From Litoditis marina (Eukaryota > Nematoda > Chromadorea > Rhabditida > Rhabditidae), in contig OZ038436.1 of the NCBI GenBank assembly GCA_964036275.1, forward strand, positions 13,667,904-13,731,903: DNA of 64,000 nucleotides, given 5' to 3'. The notes beneath the pieces were generated by a model. That model saw only the letters and a list, made by a program, of their open reading frames with translations. It was not told the origin of the DNA and searched no databases. Made by a program: the position numbers and the translations under genes. Of the stretch, positions 1 to 13,584 are shown piece by piece; within the stretch, counting starts at the first letter, position 1, and every line of letters starts with the position of its first letter.

Positions 1-295
1 TCATCAATCCAAATACTGCGTCTGCGTGTTACAAGTGTGAGTGACGAACGTTTTGAATTGTCGCTACGCGTTTGGCGTTTGAATGATTTTGTAATTCACC
101 GCCATTACTTTCACTTCATGTTCATTATTTTATACCACACGCTCACTCTCACATGTGAATGAAGGAATAAACGTCGTGACTAAACGGTCAAAATTATGAA
201 AACATCGCTAAAATTGTTGACGAGTCAATTTCGTGTCTCGGGGTTTCGGCCTTCTCACTTTTCTATGAAAATTTAACAAAATATGAAAAACGAAC

Positions 296-1726
296 CATGG
301 GCTCGATTGAGGACCGCCAGCAGACTCTGTTCCTTGCACAACTCGAGCAGGAGAAAGTGGAAGCGATCCGATTCGAAGGCACAATGCAGGCGCACTATAT
401 TCCGATGACGAGACTTCCTGGAAATACTTATGACGTCATGAATGGCTGACTATATGGGTTCGACTTGAACGCTACCGACAAAAACACTGCGTTGTGTTCC
501 TCAATAGGCAAGAAATGAAAAAAAAAACCTCGGAAAGAGCACATTTGCCGAAGTCCACACTTGTAACTATCGGGCTCTTTATTTGACTCAATTTCCCCAA
601 ATTTCCGAAAGAATGAAAGAAATAAACCAGTGTGGAAACTGCCAATATGAGCCAACCAAAGAAAATGAACTTCTAATGAAGAGTACAGAATAACTAACAG
701 GTGTAATCGAATTTCTCGTTGCATCTTCTCGTGGCTGCCTGATTTCAGTTTCGCCTTCTCAACCACTTTGATGGCAACTCTGTCGTTGTGGGAAATGCTC
801 CGAGCCGCAAAGCATTCTGCGAAACCGCCCTGCAAGACAAGACACAATGTCAACTTTTCCCGAATAGTTCTTGATTAAAGTATACTGTACAAAATTATGT
901 CATTATGTGTATTGTGTTGACATGCCGGATCATTTGTTAATAAATACTTTCTAAATTCACATATTCATATATTGTGAGAACACCAGGTTATAGATTACAG
1001 TTCGACTGAAGAACTGGACTGTGTTCCTTTGCTAGCCACTCTAGGCGTTCAAGTAGTAATGCGATTACGATTTAGCGTTAAACCCGCGAACGACCTTCAA
1101 GCGAACATGCGCCCTTGTGTCCGATATATTATGTTGTGATCAACCTTAGAAAGCACATTGTATTTCACACAATTTCAAAAGCCTATGTTTTGTGGTTCCG
1201 TTACTACATTAACACAGTGTAATAAAATACAACTAATATAACAAAGTGCTCACGACTTGTGGGGGAAAGAACGATACTATGAGAAACACTGCCGACTGAT
1301 TTTTTCCATTTGTACTATTTGTAGTTTGTAGACAGGTATAAACAAAACGAGATGATATCACTAATCGACTAATCTGTTTATTGTTATCCCTCTGATTGAA
1401 ATCAGCTCTATCTCAATTATGAGCGGCAAAGCATACGGGAAACGCGGATGACGCTAAGAGTGTGCGCAAATATAGTTTGGAGCAACGGTGTCGGTAGACA
1501 TATATAATATAAATAGATCAAGCTGTACGGAAATCTAAGATGCGATCGGAATAAAACAAACATAGAAACTATATAATATAGATACGTAAATGAAACATAT
1601 CTAACTAACCTTTCCTAAATAGCTGACAATCTCGAATTGTTCGGGTCGTGGAACATTGTTGGAACGGTCTGTCACGATATCTCCAGGTCGAAACAGAGTA
1701 CCCTCTCTCAAGTCATGCATAGAACT
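296..1726 (-). CDS. Polo-like kinase, N-terminal part of kinase domain (partial, runs off left edge)
   Basis: Three consecutive minus-strand exons are visible at 1610-1726, 699-829 and 296-417, each with good AG acceptor and GT donor and matching phases (0, then 2). The joined product reads ...EQFEIVSYLGK / GGFAECFAARS...VAIKVVEKAK...HEKMQREIRLH / LKSRHRNIVRLHCAFES...LLLELCKEQSLLAVL. This is a Ser/Thr kinase N-lobe: glycine loop GKGGFAECF, beta-3 lysine in VAIKVV, the alpha-C glutamate in REIRLH, and the hinge LLELC. The GGFAxCF loop, the HEKM-REI helix and the E(L/I)C-xxSLL hinge are characteristic of polo-like kinases. The likely start is the ATG at 1718-1720, giving about 37 residues before the glycine loop; an upstream coding exon cannot be excluded. 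The C-lobe and polo boxes lie beyond base 1, so PLK1/2/3 versus PLK4 cannot be decided; the loop favours the PLK1-3 group. A 50-codon plus-strand ORF with a good Kozak context at 298-450 is only a shadow of the third exon. Confidence 0.85.
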
Positions 1727-4700
1727 CTGGAAAAACGCTTTTTATCAAATCATTCAGTTCAAAAATAAGAAAAATAGACGAACAATTATAGAATTATAAT
1801 TCCGAGAACAACATATAGAGAAAGTAGAGAATCAACAAATCGTTCCAATTGCAGTCTAATTAAACATCTAGTGTTTGAAAATCACGGGCGTGCGGAGAAA
1901 AAAACGTCGGCTCAAACAGCAAATCGGCGATGGGCAAGGAGAGAAGAAGAATAGTAAAAAATAGCACTCAGCATCCTAAAAAAGATCGTTCTTCCAAATA
2001 AATCACGGGTTGATCCTATCGGGAATCATTGTACAGAACAAGAGAATCAAAGCGTACAAAATGATGCGAAAGAATTACTATTAATATTCATATTAGCAGG
2101 AATCGCTATGCCTATGACCATCAATCATAAAAGAAGAGCCTGCAAACTTTTTCGAATTAGCATAAGTGCATAAGCACTGGCACCAGCTGTTGCTGGTACA
2201 CATTCTCCGAACTCCGATTCGCTTCTAAACTTTTGTTTCGATACGTTTCGGAACTACATATAATTACAAATAATTTAAAATATTCTTCATCTATCTGAGC
2301 ATTGTCCCGGTAATCACATTGAAAAAGACTAAAATAGTCACGGGTTAATTTAAAGTGCCCGACGCAGCAATACTAACCATTTCTGCACATAGAATAGATA
2401 AGAAGTAGCGAGTGAGGTCAATGAACAGCCAACAAAGCGCAGTGAGTAAATAGAAAGAATGGGATCATCCAAGCAAATTAAGCAGCTGACAACTATTGGG
2501 TTCAAGTCAAGTTCAACCGACTTATACCTTTATTAAGGATGAAGAATGTTAGAACGGGAAGGTATGAAGAAGAGATGAATGAAGAAAGAAATGGTAACCG
2601 CCAATCATTGATAAAGACAACAACTTTCATCCACTTAACCCACTCACATTCTGTGGGTGTATTATGGATTATCCTACATTAGCAAAAACAAACGAATTAC
2701 GAATGAAAAAGAAGCTAAACGTAAAGTGGAAAGCGGCATTAAATAGGATCTCACTGAGTCCCTGTTAAACTGCGGAACAAACTGGTGGTGCTGGACGGCT
2801 TTTACGAGGGTACGATGAAAGAACAGGACGAATTAAACGGTTATGGTCCTATCGTAGAAGGTAGAATGTTGATAGGTATCCACCCATTTCTCATCCCATC
2901 ATAGAAGATATAGATCATAGAAGCTTGATCAACAAAGTTGCTGATCAGAGAATAGTCATATTGTAGGCACCGCGAGCCTGCCAACAATTTATTTTAGTGG
3001 CCCAAAAGGCAAATGGCAAAAATAAGTCTTGCTATCATAAGTTATATTCATTGAACTGTTTCCTACGTCTGAGGACACCGCTGTGACTTGAGAGATTCAC
3101 TAAAAACAAGACTCCAATTCCAATACAACTAAGTACAATTGATGGTACTAATCTACCAAACCAAATGAGCATAAACTCGCATAAATCGACTGTAACGGTT
3201 AGTAAGTATTAAGTAAAGCAGGTCGGGGTGCAGGTGGCTCTATAGTGTCAGCCGATAATTCTAATTCAGCACGAGGATAAAGATAATCAATGACCAGGTC
3301 AGGTCGAAGGCATGCACAATGAGGTCACGATCACGATCACGTAATAATTTCTCAAAACCCATAACCAAAAAGTGTAATGTACCACTTATCTCTAATAAAG
3401 TGGGAATACCTTAGCCAAAAGCCAAAATGGCAAACAGGAATTTTGGTAGTAACGTATACGTAGCACATGTTAGTATCTAAGAGAAAAACAACAGACACAC
3501 AAATTCAAGAGCTCTAGGAACATTTCGATTGTCTGAGAAGACAGAATGACTAAGTTCGGCGATGTTTGAAAGACATTGAGATTTTTTTAAAGACGAAAAT
3601 ACCACCAGGTTCTCTGATCACAACTCTACCAAGGTATTATTGTTACACTCAACATTGCGAATATTTGCCAATACTCGAAATAAATGATATCATTGGGGAA
3701 GCTATATATGGGCAATGGTCGAACAGTTCGTCCCCGCAGGTTGGCTGGTCCATAGGGGACAAGAGGTCGCCGAAGGTCAGTGCCGTCTGCCAAATACAAC
3801 AACGGTCGGGGGCGTGGCCTGGACTATCCATCTAATTACCACCCACTAATATGGAGGACTATCCACGCATATGTGATTCCCATAGATATTCTCTCTGATT
3901 CATGTTTTTCTCTGTCAACAGACATTTATTTAGCACAAAAAGAAAGAAAAAACAGCTAATTAGTACCAAATCTCAGAGAGCTATGATGCTATGATGAATA
4001 TGGATAGCACGAGCACGAAATACAATGTAACCCTGCATGTGAATTAAATGACTAACGAATAACTTGAGTTTAAATGCAATTAAACAATTGTACATGAAAA
4101 AATACGTAGTGTAACTACATATTCTGTGCTTGGTAAAGTGTTTGATGCGAATGATACCATGTTACGGATTTTGAAAACTCCTCAACGAATAGTTCCAATA
4201 ATATTAGAACGCGAACGAACGTTATCGATGATTTCGAGATCCAGCTGGAAAGCGAATGACTCGCTGCATACAAATACACACACGGAGCCACACGCCATCA
4301 GGAAACAAGATATTAAGCCCTCGAACGCCGTTCGTTGACGGTCTCGTATATGAAAAACTTTTGAAGAAAGAATGGAACATACTCATACAACATATGTTTA
4401 GTTACCTCCGAACTTGAAAACTTGTATGGGCTCAACACGCCAGTATCAAGTATCACACTTCTTTATATTTTGATAGCGATATCGGAAATCGCAAGCCCGC
4501 CAACTGCGCAGCAAAAAGTTTGTGATTTGGAGAGAACAGAACAAAAGCAATAAACTGCAAGGTGATATCCCCCGCCGCTGAAATCGAAACGTTGGCCTAG
4601 AAAGAACAACTGGCCGCTGGTAGAATTGAAATTGTGCAGATTGAACGCCCAAATCAGCAAAAGTACAGTGCACTCTAAGGAGGAAGCCACGATTAATCAC

Positions 4701-5248
4701 CCGGTACATGCAAAACGTCAGACACATGTGACAGTTAAATAGTGCAAAACTTTTGAAATTGGAGAAAACACCAAAAACCGACCTATCAAATAATACGAAT
4801 CAAATTTATTTACAACTTTTTCATTAAATGTCAATATTACACACGGTGACATTTTTTGACACCGTACTCTGCCAGTCCGCGCACGACCATTTCACGTACG
4901 CGTTTTACAAATTGGCGCGTAATTATTAATTTTGAACCGCGCACGTTTTTATTCGAAAAACTTCACAATCTTTTGATTAAAAAGGAAAGTTTTAGCACGA
5001 TCATGTAGGTTTAGTTTTCTCTAGTTTCAGCGCAATAAATATCCGAGCCTTCCTAATGTATAATAGTACTGATCAATGACAATTAGAGACTGTTAGGAAG
5101 GAAATCGATAAAAAACGGAAAGCAGCGGGGACTGATTGTAGGCTTGGTAGCTGAGTCACACAAGAAAGGCCGGGTGAGAACGCCTACGGAAGAGAATACG
5201 AAGACTGGTCATAAAAGGCAATAGGAACAACTATGAATCCCGAAGTAT

Positions 5249-5412
<164 letters not shown>

Positions 5413-6194
5413 ACCATTCTTTATTTTAGTATTCTCTCTCGCGGTCTTTCTCTTTTTTACTCACTCTTCTTGTCGCTCACTAACACGTACAAAACAAACA
5501 TAACCTAAAAACCCTATTTTTCTTCCACATTGTTCTGATGATTGTTACTTTCTCTATATATCTAAAACACATGCGGGAATTTTACATACGAAATTGAGAT
5601 TGAACAGGAAAGGAAAGGTTTTATTAGACCCGGGAAAGAGTACACAGATCATCATTATATTGATACACCGTCAATATACGGCGTGCTTCAGACACCCTAG
5701 ATGGAATCTTAACAAATAGATTCTACGCTACGACACTATTTGAACTAACTAGACAGTCTCTAAAGGAATCGAAGTAGTATAATGAAATCATATTGAACAA
5801 AATCTATACTACACTTGATTAAAATATACAAAAGTTCAAGTATTGTTGGCTAGTATACAAAAAGCAGCAATATATACCTATGTGCGAGAATGTTTGGCAA
5901 GAGGGAAGTTTTTGAGTTGAAAATCTAGATCCTTAGACAGGGAAAATAGTTGGCGGGGACAGAAATGACGATATCCACTTGGCTACGAACTGGCGCTTTG
6001 GTAAAAACACAATGTTTCTGCCGAGAAACATCACACTGCCAACATACCAAGCATTTCGTTGTTTCAGCGAAGTTAGAAACTACTTTGAATAGAAAAACAT
6101 TGCCTTTGGTATGTGATCTAGTGAAAGGTCTATATGTATTAGTAACCTACACTTTTACATTGAAAGTCTATGTTTTTGTGGATACATGAGTTAT

Positions 6195-6345
6195 GATATA
6201 CTGTTAGTCCATTCCCATTGCTAGTCACGTGAAACATGTTAAACACAGCATAACTGAGGAACGTGCAATGACAAAGTGCACGATACCTCATTAGAATGCT
6301 AAGTTTACGTGACTATTCAATTGACTTGACTAGTATAGCGAGAAT
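6195..6345. repeat. Palindromic E-box MITE-like element, copy 1
   Basis: The left part contains ACTGTTAGTC and GTCACGTGAAACATGTT; the right part contains GCTAAGTTTACGTGACTATT and AGTATAG. The two halves are imperfect inverted repeats around a centre with GACAAAGTGCACGAT. Closely related copies lie at about 40783-40906, 42899-43003 and 45716-45832. It carries a CACGTG E-box core near the left end. It lies just beyond the 3' end of the SLC12A8-like gene. Confidence 0.75.
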
Positions 6346-6502
6346 GGGAACAGCTAGGATTTATAGTTCTCATAAATCTCGAAATATTATTGACTACACT
6401 GCTACTACAGCGACGATGGAGTGCACCAAGCGAGAGACTCACAAAGGGATCAAAGTGCCGGGATATTCTAGCACACGTACTCAGTTCATAGGGTAGTGAC
6501 CA

Positions 6503-6508
6503 TTTATT
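6503..6508 (-). terminator. Poly(A) signal AATAAA for the SLC12A8-like gene
   Basis: TTTATT on the plus strand (AATAAA on the minus strand) lies about 95 nt after the stop codon at 6604-6606, a normal distance for a 3' UTR. A snap-back element starts immediately beyond it at 6511. Confidence 0.5.
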
Positions 6509-6510
6509 CA

Positions 6511-6580
6511 TTGTAGTTTGATCAAATTGCTTTTAGTGGATATTTGGAGGTTATGTCATGCACGAGATCAAACTAAAACA
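6511..6580. repeat. Snap-back element, TGTAGTTTGATC family
   Basis: Begins TTGTAGTTTGATCAAATT and ends GAGATCAAACTAAAAC, so the two ends are inverted repeats around a short centre. It is one of many copies of this family; better-preserved copies are at 15532-15577, 31444-31516, 37243-37300, 45568-45641, 50770-50846 and 54232-54306. Confidence 0.7.
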
Positions 6581-6603
6581 AAGATTCGGTTCCCTATAGT
6601 TAT

Positions 6604-9600
6604 CTAATCGAAATCCTTAGCCAGTGGCTCGGCGTGATGGTACTGTTTTCTGTCCTCGTAGTCGGCATTCGTCTCGGTCAGCTGAGCGGTCGTCACTTCC
6701 GTTGCCGGACCACCCTGCAGAAAAAAATCAATACTTTCAATAAATAAAAGGATGATACTGTGTTTGAGTAACCCGGTAAAATAGTGTGTGGTACGAGTAG
6801 GACTGTAGACTACTACATCTTTCGATAGTGCTCATCGTCATTGCGTTAGGTTCCTCAAGATTGTCTTCGTTTCACACAAATGTTTCAAGTTTGCAGTTAA
6901 GATGCCATTAGCTAATTCTTACTCCCACTTGCCAGAAATGGACCGAAAACTGAATTCATAGTATAAGCTGTATACGTGCGAAACGTGCTAGAACTCTACG
7001 GCCAACGCGCCCAACTCTTGGTTGACGTTTATACCGGTCAAACAATCTCAAGCTGTGTTGACAGTGTTCCATCCATCCAGTTTTTGTTATTCGCAGCGCT
7101 CTCTATCATATGGCATCAGTAAAGAGTGTTGCTTTTTGCCGCTCTGTTTGCCTTTCCTCCAGGTTTTGCCAGTATAATCTGTGAGGCGCGGCAAACAATC
7201 AACACACCTGAGTGCCCTGTTATTCCACATAATTACGCTAAAAGTTCTTAGTGAAAGAGATCAGGGAACACGTTCAACGTGCTTATTCAATTCATTTTTC
7301 CGCTTTGTTCATGGCTTTTCAGGCTTGTAAGAACAGCGCCACGCTATGTTCTATGACTGCTAAAACTCAAAATAAACTCTCCATGAAGCTCGACAATGTT
7401 CCGCTGAATTTTCCCAATGAAGCATAAAAACGCAGGAAATTACTCAGATAAAATGTCAAGGGACTAAAAAGCCCTAAAAGGGGGGTTTAGGGTAATCGAG
7501 TGAGTTGGGCCTAAACGGTTCGTTCTGGCGCAGCGATTTTGTAGCCGAAATCTCGCTTTTAGGGCCTAATAGTCCCTTGACTTTTCACCTATATAGGTAA
7601 CTTCAAGAAAGAACCCCGATCGAACTTGAAAAGGCGATAGTATCTGTGGGGGTATGACTCACATGGGTCACGATGGCAGGACCGCGCCCGAAAGATCCAA
7701 TCGCTTCGAGGGACGAGAAGGCCGTGCGGAACATGTGCGGGATCGAGAACGTCGAGATACCTGAAACATTTATTTGAACTTCGATGGACGATACCACTTA
7801 CACCAGTCAACTGAACTTCGTTGAAGAAATCCATTCTATACGAGATTACACTTGCAATTGACACCGCTGAGAAAAGAGCGAAGATAACATTTTCCCGCAG
7901 TCGGTTCTGTAATTTGTAAATGTTCCTGCCAAATTCGAGCAGAAAAGAACACGATTGCGACTGCGATCCTCGAAAAAGGGCAAAAACACGTGGTCGATAC
8001 GTGTAAGTACATATCTGTTATTGGAATTGTGGAAACACGATTAATCATCGCGAACTTCTCCAAACAGCAGCTTTCACCCCGGGCCTTTTTCAGTAATGGT
8101 CCATTTTCAGAAATGGTTGCCTCACAGTCAAGTCACAGTCAACATAAGAAACGCAAACGGTCCTGACTACCGATAGCGACCGTTTTCGGCCGTTTTTAAA
8201 GATCGTAACAGAATTTGTTGCAAAGTATCTCGTGAAACACCGATTTCACACTCTGGACTTCAACAAAAATGTTTTTTCATCGCTATGTTGTGGACGAAAG
8301 CATGAATCATTCCTTGTGCACACAATTTAGTCATGAAAATATTTTCGCCGTTCGAGCCCTGTCTCAAACACCGCTAAATACCGTCTTATACAACATAAAC
8401 AGAATTTGCAAGATTATGTGTGTGGAGAGACATGAGACCTTTTCCCGTTCTCTCTTTTCCTCTCCTTCCTTGCCCCCCCCCTCCCTCCTCTTATACTCTG
8501 TCTGTCTTTCTCTCTTCCTCTCTCTCATTCTCTCTCTCTCTCTTTCTCTTACTCTCTCTTTTTCTCTCTCTCTCTCTTTCGTAGGTTTTATGGGCTAGGG
8601 GAGCACTAACCAGGACAGCAGACGGGACATACTCTTCCAATGTAGAAGTACAGTCCACCCAGAGCTAGGAAGTGAATGATACCGAACCAGAAATCGATGA
8701 GCAGAATAATCATCAGATTCACCAGAAACTGAAAAAAGTCTTGAAAATGATCTAAGTGGAGAGTTTTGGTCCGTTAAGTAGTCTTATTTCTACTGGAGAT
8801 GCTCACCAGAAGATAATTCTGTGTGGAGCAAAGAGCATGGGATCGTTTGAATAAGGGTAGGTCAACACGGTTTGTCCTAGTCAGTTTAGCTGTGTTTCTA
8901 TATAGTTCAACCTCGCGACACTTCGGGCGTAACTTGAAAGTTCTGCGGCGTATGCCGATCAAACTACAACTGTAGTCTGGACTGGCCTGTAAGGTTGCAC
9001 CTCTAGACTCTCTTTCACATCGACGTGAATATGTGTGTAATTGAAGTGTTCCAGCACAAACAAACAAACAAACACGGTATCTGGGTTCAAAACGACTTTC
9101 CCCTTTTCAAATTGCTCACCCCAACAAAGGCGATATAGCGATTGCTGAACATTGCGTACCAGGTCGGAGGCTGGCTGGTAATCTCCTCACCTGAAATAGC
9201 AATTTTTGTACTATGAAAAAATGGCAATTTGTTGGAAAAGATTGCATAATAACCATTTGAATTCTGTGTCCACAAAACTAATCGATTATTCCTTACGCTA
9301 GATGGTGAACAGTAACCGGCCATATTAGCTAACATACATTCTCGGTATGTTGAAAATTGTACTTTTCAACGTAATTTTTTGCCCTTCGAATCCTAAAACC
9401 AGATAGTTAATTGAGAAGCTCTCATTCCAGGGTGACCTACCAGCCTCAACCGCGTACTGCTGTCTCTCTGGGAACAGTTCATTCATGTCGGAGCCATCTT
9501 TCGCAGTCGAGCCATAGCTGGGCAGGGCCGAGGCACTACAACAGATTGGAAATGGAGAGGAAACAATACTAATGTGGCCGTTCAGTTGACACTTTGACGG

Positions 9601-12600
9601 AAAACTATTTGATTGGGGTACTAAAGAGTTGAAAAAATTAGGCGGCTTCTCGGTATTACTCGTTGTCTATGTCAATTTGAAAAAAGTCAGGCTTGGAGAA
9701 AACTGAGTGAAAAACAGTTTCGTACTTTAGAAGTGCAGAAAAGATATATTAACTCACGTGACTTCTTCAACGTGTGCCAGATCGTAAGACATTGCTAGTG
9801 AAACATAGGAATAGTTAACGAAAGCGTACGTGATGAGGAACGGCATGGTGGAAAGAATAGCCAGCTGCAAATTATCTTCACACATTTGTTCATTGAGTTT
9901 TGTTAATACAATACAAACTTTGATTAAGTTTACATTTAGTAAATTTTTGCTTTATGGGCTTCGAGCCTATTGGTCTGTGCATCCACCACTATCACTGGGT
10001 TTCCCACTGATGCAGTGATGCAGTGATGGCTCGAAGGTACTATTCACAAAGGTAGTACTTTCAAAACACAAAACATTGGTTATCTGATAAAATGGAAAAT
10101 TTTCCATTTCAGTAATCATACCTGATTCAAGTCGCCTAATAGTACAAACACGGATGCCACTCCCATCAGAACCATTCCAGCAATTACGGGGTTCTTGTTG
10201 GGACCACTCTGAAGTATACGAATGCATTTGGGGAGCAAGAAAACCAGTCTTTTACATTTTCATGTGTTTGTAGATTTAATTATATTTTCAGGATCAAACC
10301 ATTTTCAATAGCAAACTATAGCTTAGAATTACAATTGTTTTCAGACGAGAGTTCAGACTATTCAGAGGCTGCACGAGGTTACAGACGCTTTCTTCAATGC
10401 GAGATTATACGATGTCTGTTGTCGTATTCTATTGTGTTCCTAGTTAGATCATTGGAATCTAAATAAATATTCGCGGAGCAACTATTCTATTCCATAGGTC
10501 ATCTCACCTACCCTCCACGACTGTGACAAGTGCTGATAAGTGCTGGATGATCATTGATTACCAAAAAAATTATTGACTATTGATTACCCATGATATGAAT
10601 GATTATTGATTACCTACCCCCTGCGACAGTGGCATGAGTGCGGGTATGATTCCCTCCGCGGCTATTCCCTGTAGGACCCGCGGGGTTCCCAGCAGACTCC
10701 CTATGGTAGAGGAGAGGGAACAGATGTACAGACCAAGCATGAAGAACACTCCGGTCAGGGACACCTGGAAACATTCAGTCTTAATATAGTTTTTTCAATC
10801 CTACTGAGACTCCTACAGTAAGTTTACAAAACTTCAAGCCTGTTTCAGGGACGTGAACATTATCAAAATTGTTTCCAATTTCTGCATTCGAATCTAATCA
10901 CCTATAAAAAAGCGTTCGAACTTTCTTTTGATAGGGTAGAAGTTTTAATCAGAAAACAACGATTGGGAAGTTCGAAAGTGTACTGTAGGAGTCTCAGTGG
11001 GAACGATCGCGACTATATGAGACCTGCCCATTTACGAAAAATGTGAGTGTAGCATTATTTTCCTGTGGTAAGTGAGAGGGAGGGAGAAAGTGTGGATCAA
11101 GGATGCCAAGCAGAACTGTTTGTAACTCTATCCTTTACACAACTGATAGTATATGCCTAAGTTTATGATAAATGTTTCAATGTATGATAAACACTTCACC
11201 TTTTCCTCAATCATGTTGTCGCAAATTAGATGGGTTCTCTCTACCACGGCTCCAAGGATGAGAATGAAGCAGAAGCAAATGGAAGAACTGGAATACTCAA
11301 CATTGCATTTGCTGCAGCACGGATTAGTACCAAAGAATACAAGAAAACCTAAAAAAATATAAAAAGAGGTGGAGCAAATGAAAATTGAAAGCGGAAAAAA
11401 CCAACCTGGTTGCCACTGCCGTTAGCTCTCCGACGGGAATGCTCTTGTGGGGATCCTTCAGGTCGCCACTCATGTTCACTCCTGAATATTGACTAGATCT
11501 CCACGGAAGTAAGATAATATGTAATGTATTTTATATGTAATAAACAACTACAACAAACACATAACCAACAGACATTTCTGAACAGTTATCCACCAAATTG
11601 AACCCAAGTCCACTCTCGCACGAGACCGAGAAGCCTTGATGATAAGCTTGGTTCGCAGAAGAGCTAAGTAAGAAGTAGTGTATAGTGTATGTGAAAGCTT
11701 CTAATGCGTGCCTAACTAATCAATCTGATGTTGTCACCTACCAAACTCCATATCGGATTCGCTCGGTACAAAACGAGCCCTATGCTGCACTATCCCGCTA
11801 TGTAGTTTGATCTCGTCGCTTTTCAGAAGTTCGTGAACAACGACGCCTACAGAAATGAAACTACCGAACACATTCTGCTATTGCCTATAATGTACCAACT
11901 GACCGGCCAGTACTCCCAGGAAATTGGCAAAGAACACTCCGAACACGGTGAAGAAGGACTGTTGAGGGATTTGGCGATCGATGCCGATGAAGGTACAATT
12001 GACGGGTTCGTAGTTGGAGGGACCGTTCAGGCGAAGACGGGTAGAAGAGAAACCGAATACTCCTCCAGCTGAAACATTCAGGTGAGCAAGTACGGCAGGA
12101 ATGAGGAACCGTAGTGGGCTTTTCGAAAAGTCCGTTCCAACAAACGGCGAACAGGTGACTTTCGTTTTGAATCAAAGGGATAAACATATATGATTACGAT
12201 TCGGTTTTGGAAAGTGATCAAAAAGTTTCATCTCGACTAAGTAATACGGCGGCGAGCTTATTATTTCACAGCAGATGAGAGTGTGTAGATCAAATATACG
12301 CAGAGGCGCTGACAGCGCGTCAACCGAATATGACTGGTAACAATGATATTTTGAATGTGATACCATCTATAGATAGTGCCAAGTTCATAAATTTTTGTCT
12401 CTTGACGGAACCGAACTTGCGAGCAAAAGTTCCGTAGCAGGGTGCTAACCACTGCGCTATCACATAACTGGAATCTTTGGAATCATAGACTTGTGTGCGT
12501 ACTAAGCGGAAAGTGAGATATACAGTACCCTCCCGCCTTGCCGTTGCCGACGACTACATACCTTCATCGGTGGAGAATAGAGAGCCGAGGGCGAAGTCGC

Positions 12601-13551
12601 AGACGGCGAGAGCGAGACATCCGAGGAGCACCAGCTGGAGTCTCATCACCCACGTCACTCCCGCGGAGTTCACGGCTGAACAGAATCTATTTCACGAACG
12701 AACTCGTGCGAAGACACGTTGTAAAAACTTCATGAGAAACGATAACATGTTTCATTGTCTTTCCCTTCAGCTTCCCTCTTTCTTATATGTGTATTGTGTA
12801 CTTCTTGTGCTCCACTCAAAAGTTTGAAAAGACGGCACAATACGAGAGGTGGTTTGCTCTGTATGATTTCGAACTTGAAGTAATACCTGTGAGTAGTCCA
12901 AGAGTTGCAATGGCAATCAGTTTGATGAGTACTTTGCTCTCAGAGTCGAGCAGATGAGCTACGGATTCAGCAAAACCGACAGCAACCAGCCCGGTGGCAA
13001 CCGCCTGCAGAGACACATATAGAAATTCACGTAAACTATATCGGTAGACTAGACTACAACTCAGATATATAGGACGTGACTAGCCGGTCACGCGGCTAAC
13101 GCCGCGGGCCCGTCTAGCGTGCATGTTAGCTATGTTTTGCAATTTTAGTTGTTACCACGTTTCTTACTTTTATTGAAAGTTTCAAACTGCTTCGAGTAGT
13201 TTGACGACTTGACGTCTTCTGACCTTTAGAATCTTATCTGACGTGATCGTCACTCCGTGAAACAAAGTGATCATAACATTCTTTGGACTCTTTCCTACTC
13301 GTTCTGAGAGATTCAGATAATTTGAACGAAGTTCATTTTTGACCTCTTCTAACATTTTGAATATTACTCGTCGTCAATTAGAATTCATATAGTCTTTACG
13401 TATGAGTATAATTTACGTGTCGCAGTAGCTGGGAACCTTAAAGAAGGAATTTGAAAGAACTCGACTTTTTTGCTAGTGAAGTGCTTAGTATGTGACATCA
13501 TCAATTGATAGTTTCAGCTCAAAACATAAGAATTATTGTAACTTTGTTGTA

Positions 13552-13584
<33 letters not shown>

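Noticed and set aside
298..450. Plus-strand 50-codon ORF with ACCATGGG start context
   Set aside because: The opposite strand encodes the conserved kinase exon RHRNIVRLHCAFES...LLLELC with proper splice sites, so the plus-strand ORF is a shadow.
4911..4936. E2F-like GGCGCG followed by TTTGAA (CHR-like) as a cell-cycle promoter for the kinase
   Set aside because: It is 3.2 kb from the start codon, in the wrong spacing and orientation for a CDE/CHR pair; short motifs like this occur by chance.
12400..12460. tRNA gene on the minus strand
   Set aside because: A- and B-box-like parts are present but no acceptor stem or anticodon arm pairs properly; a second diverged copy in the same repeat context shows that it is tRNA-derived repeat sequence.
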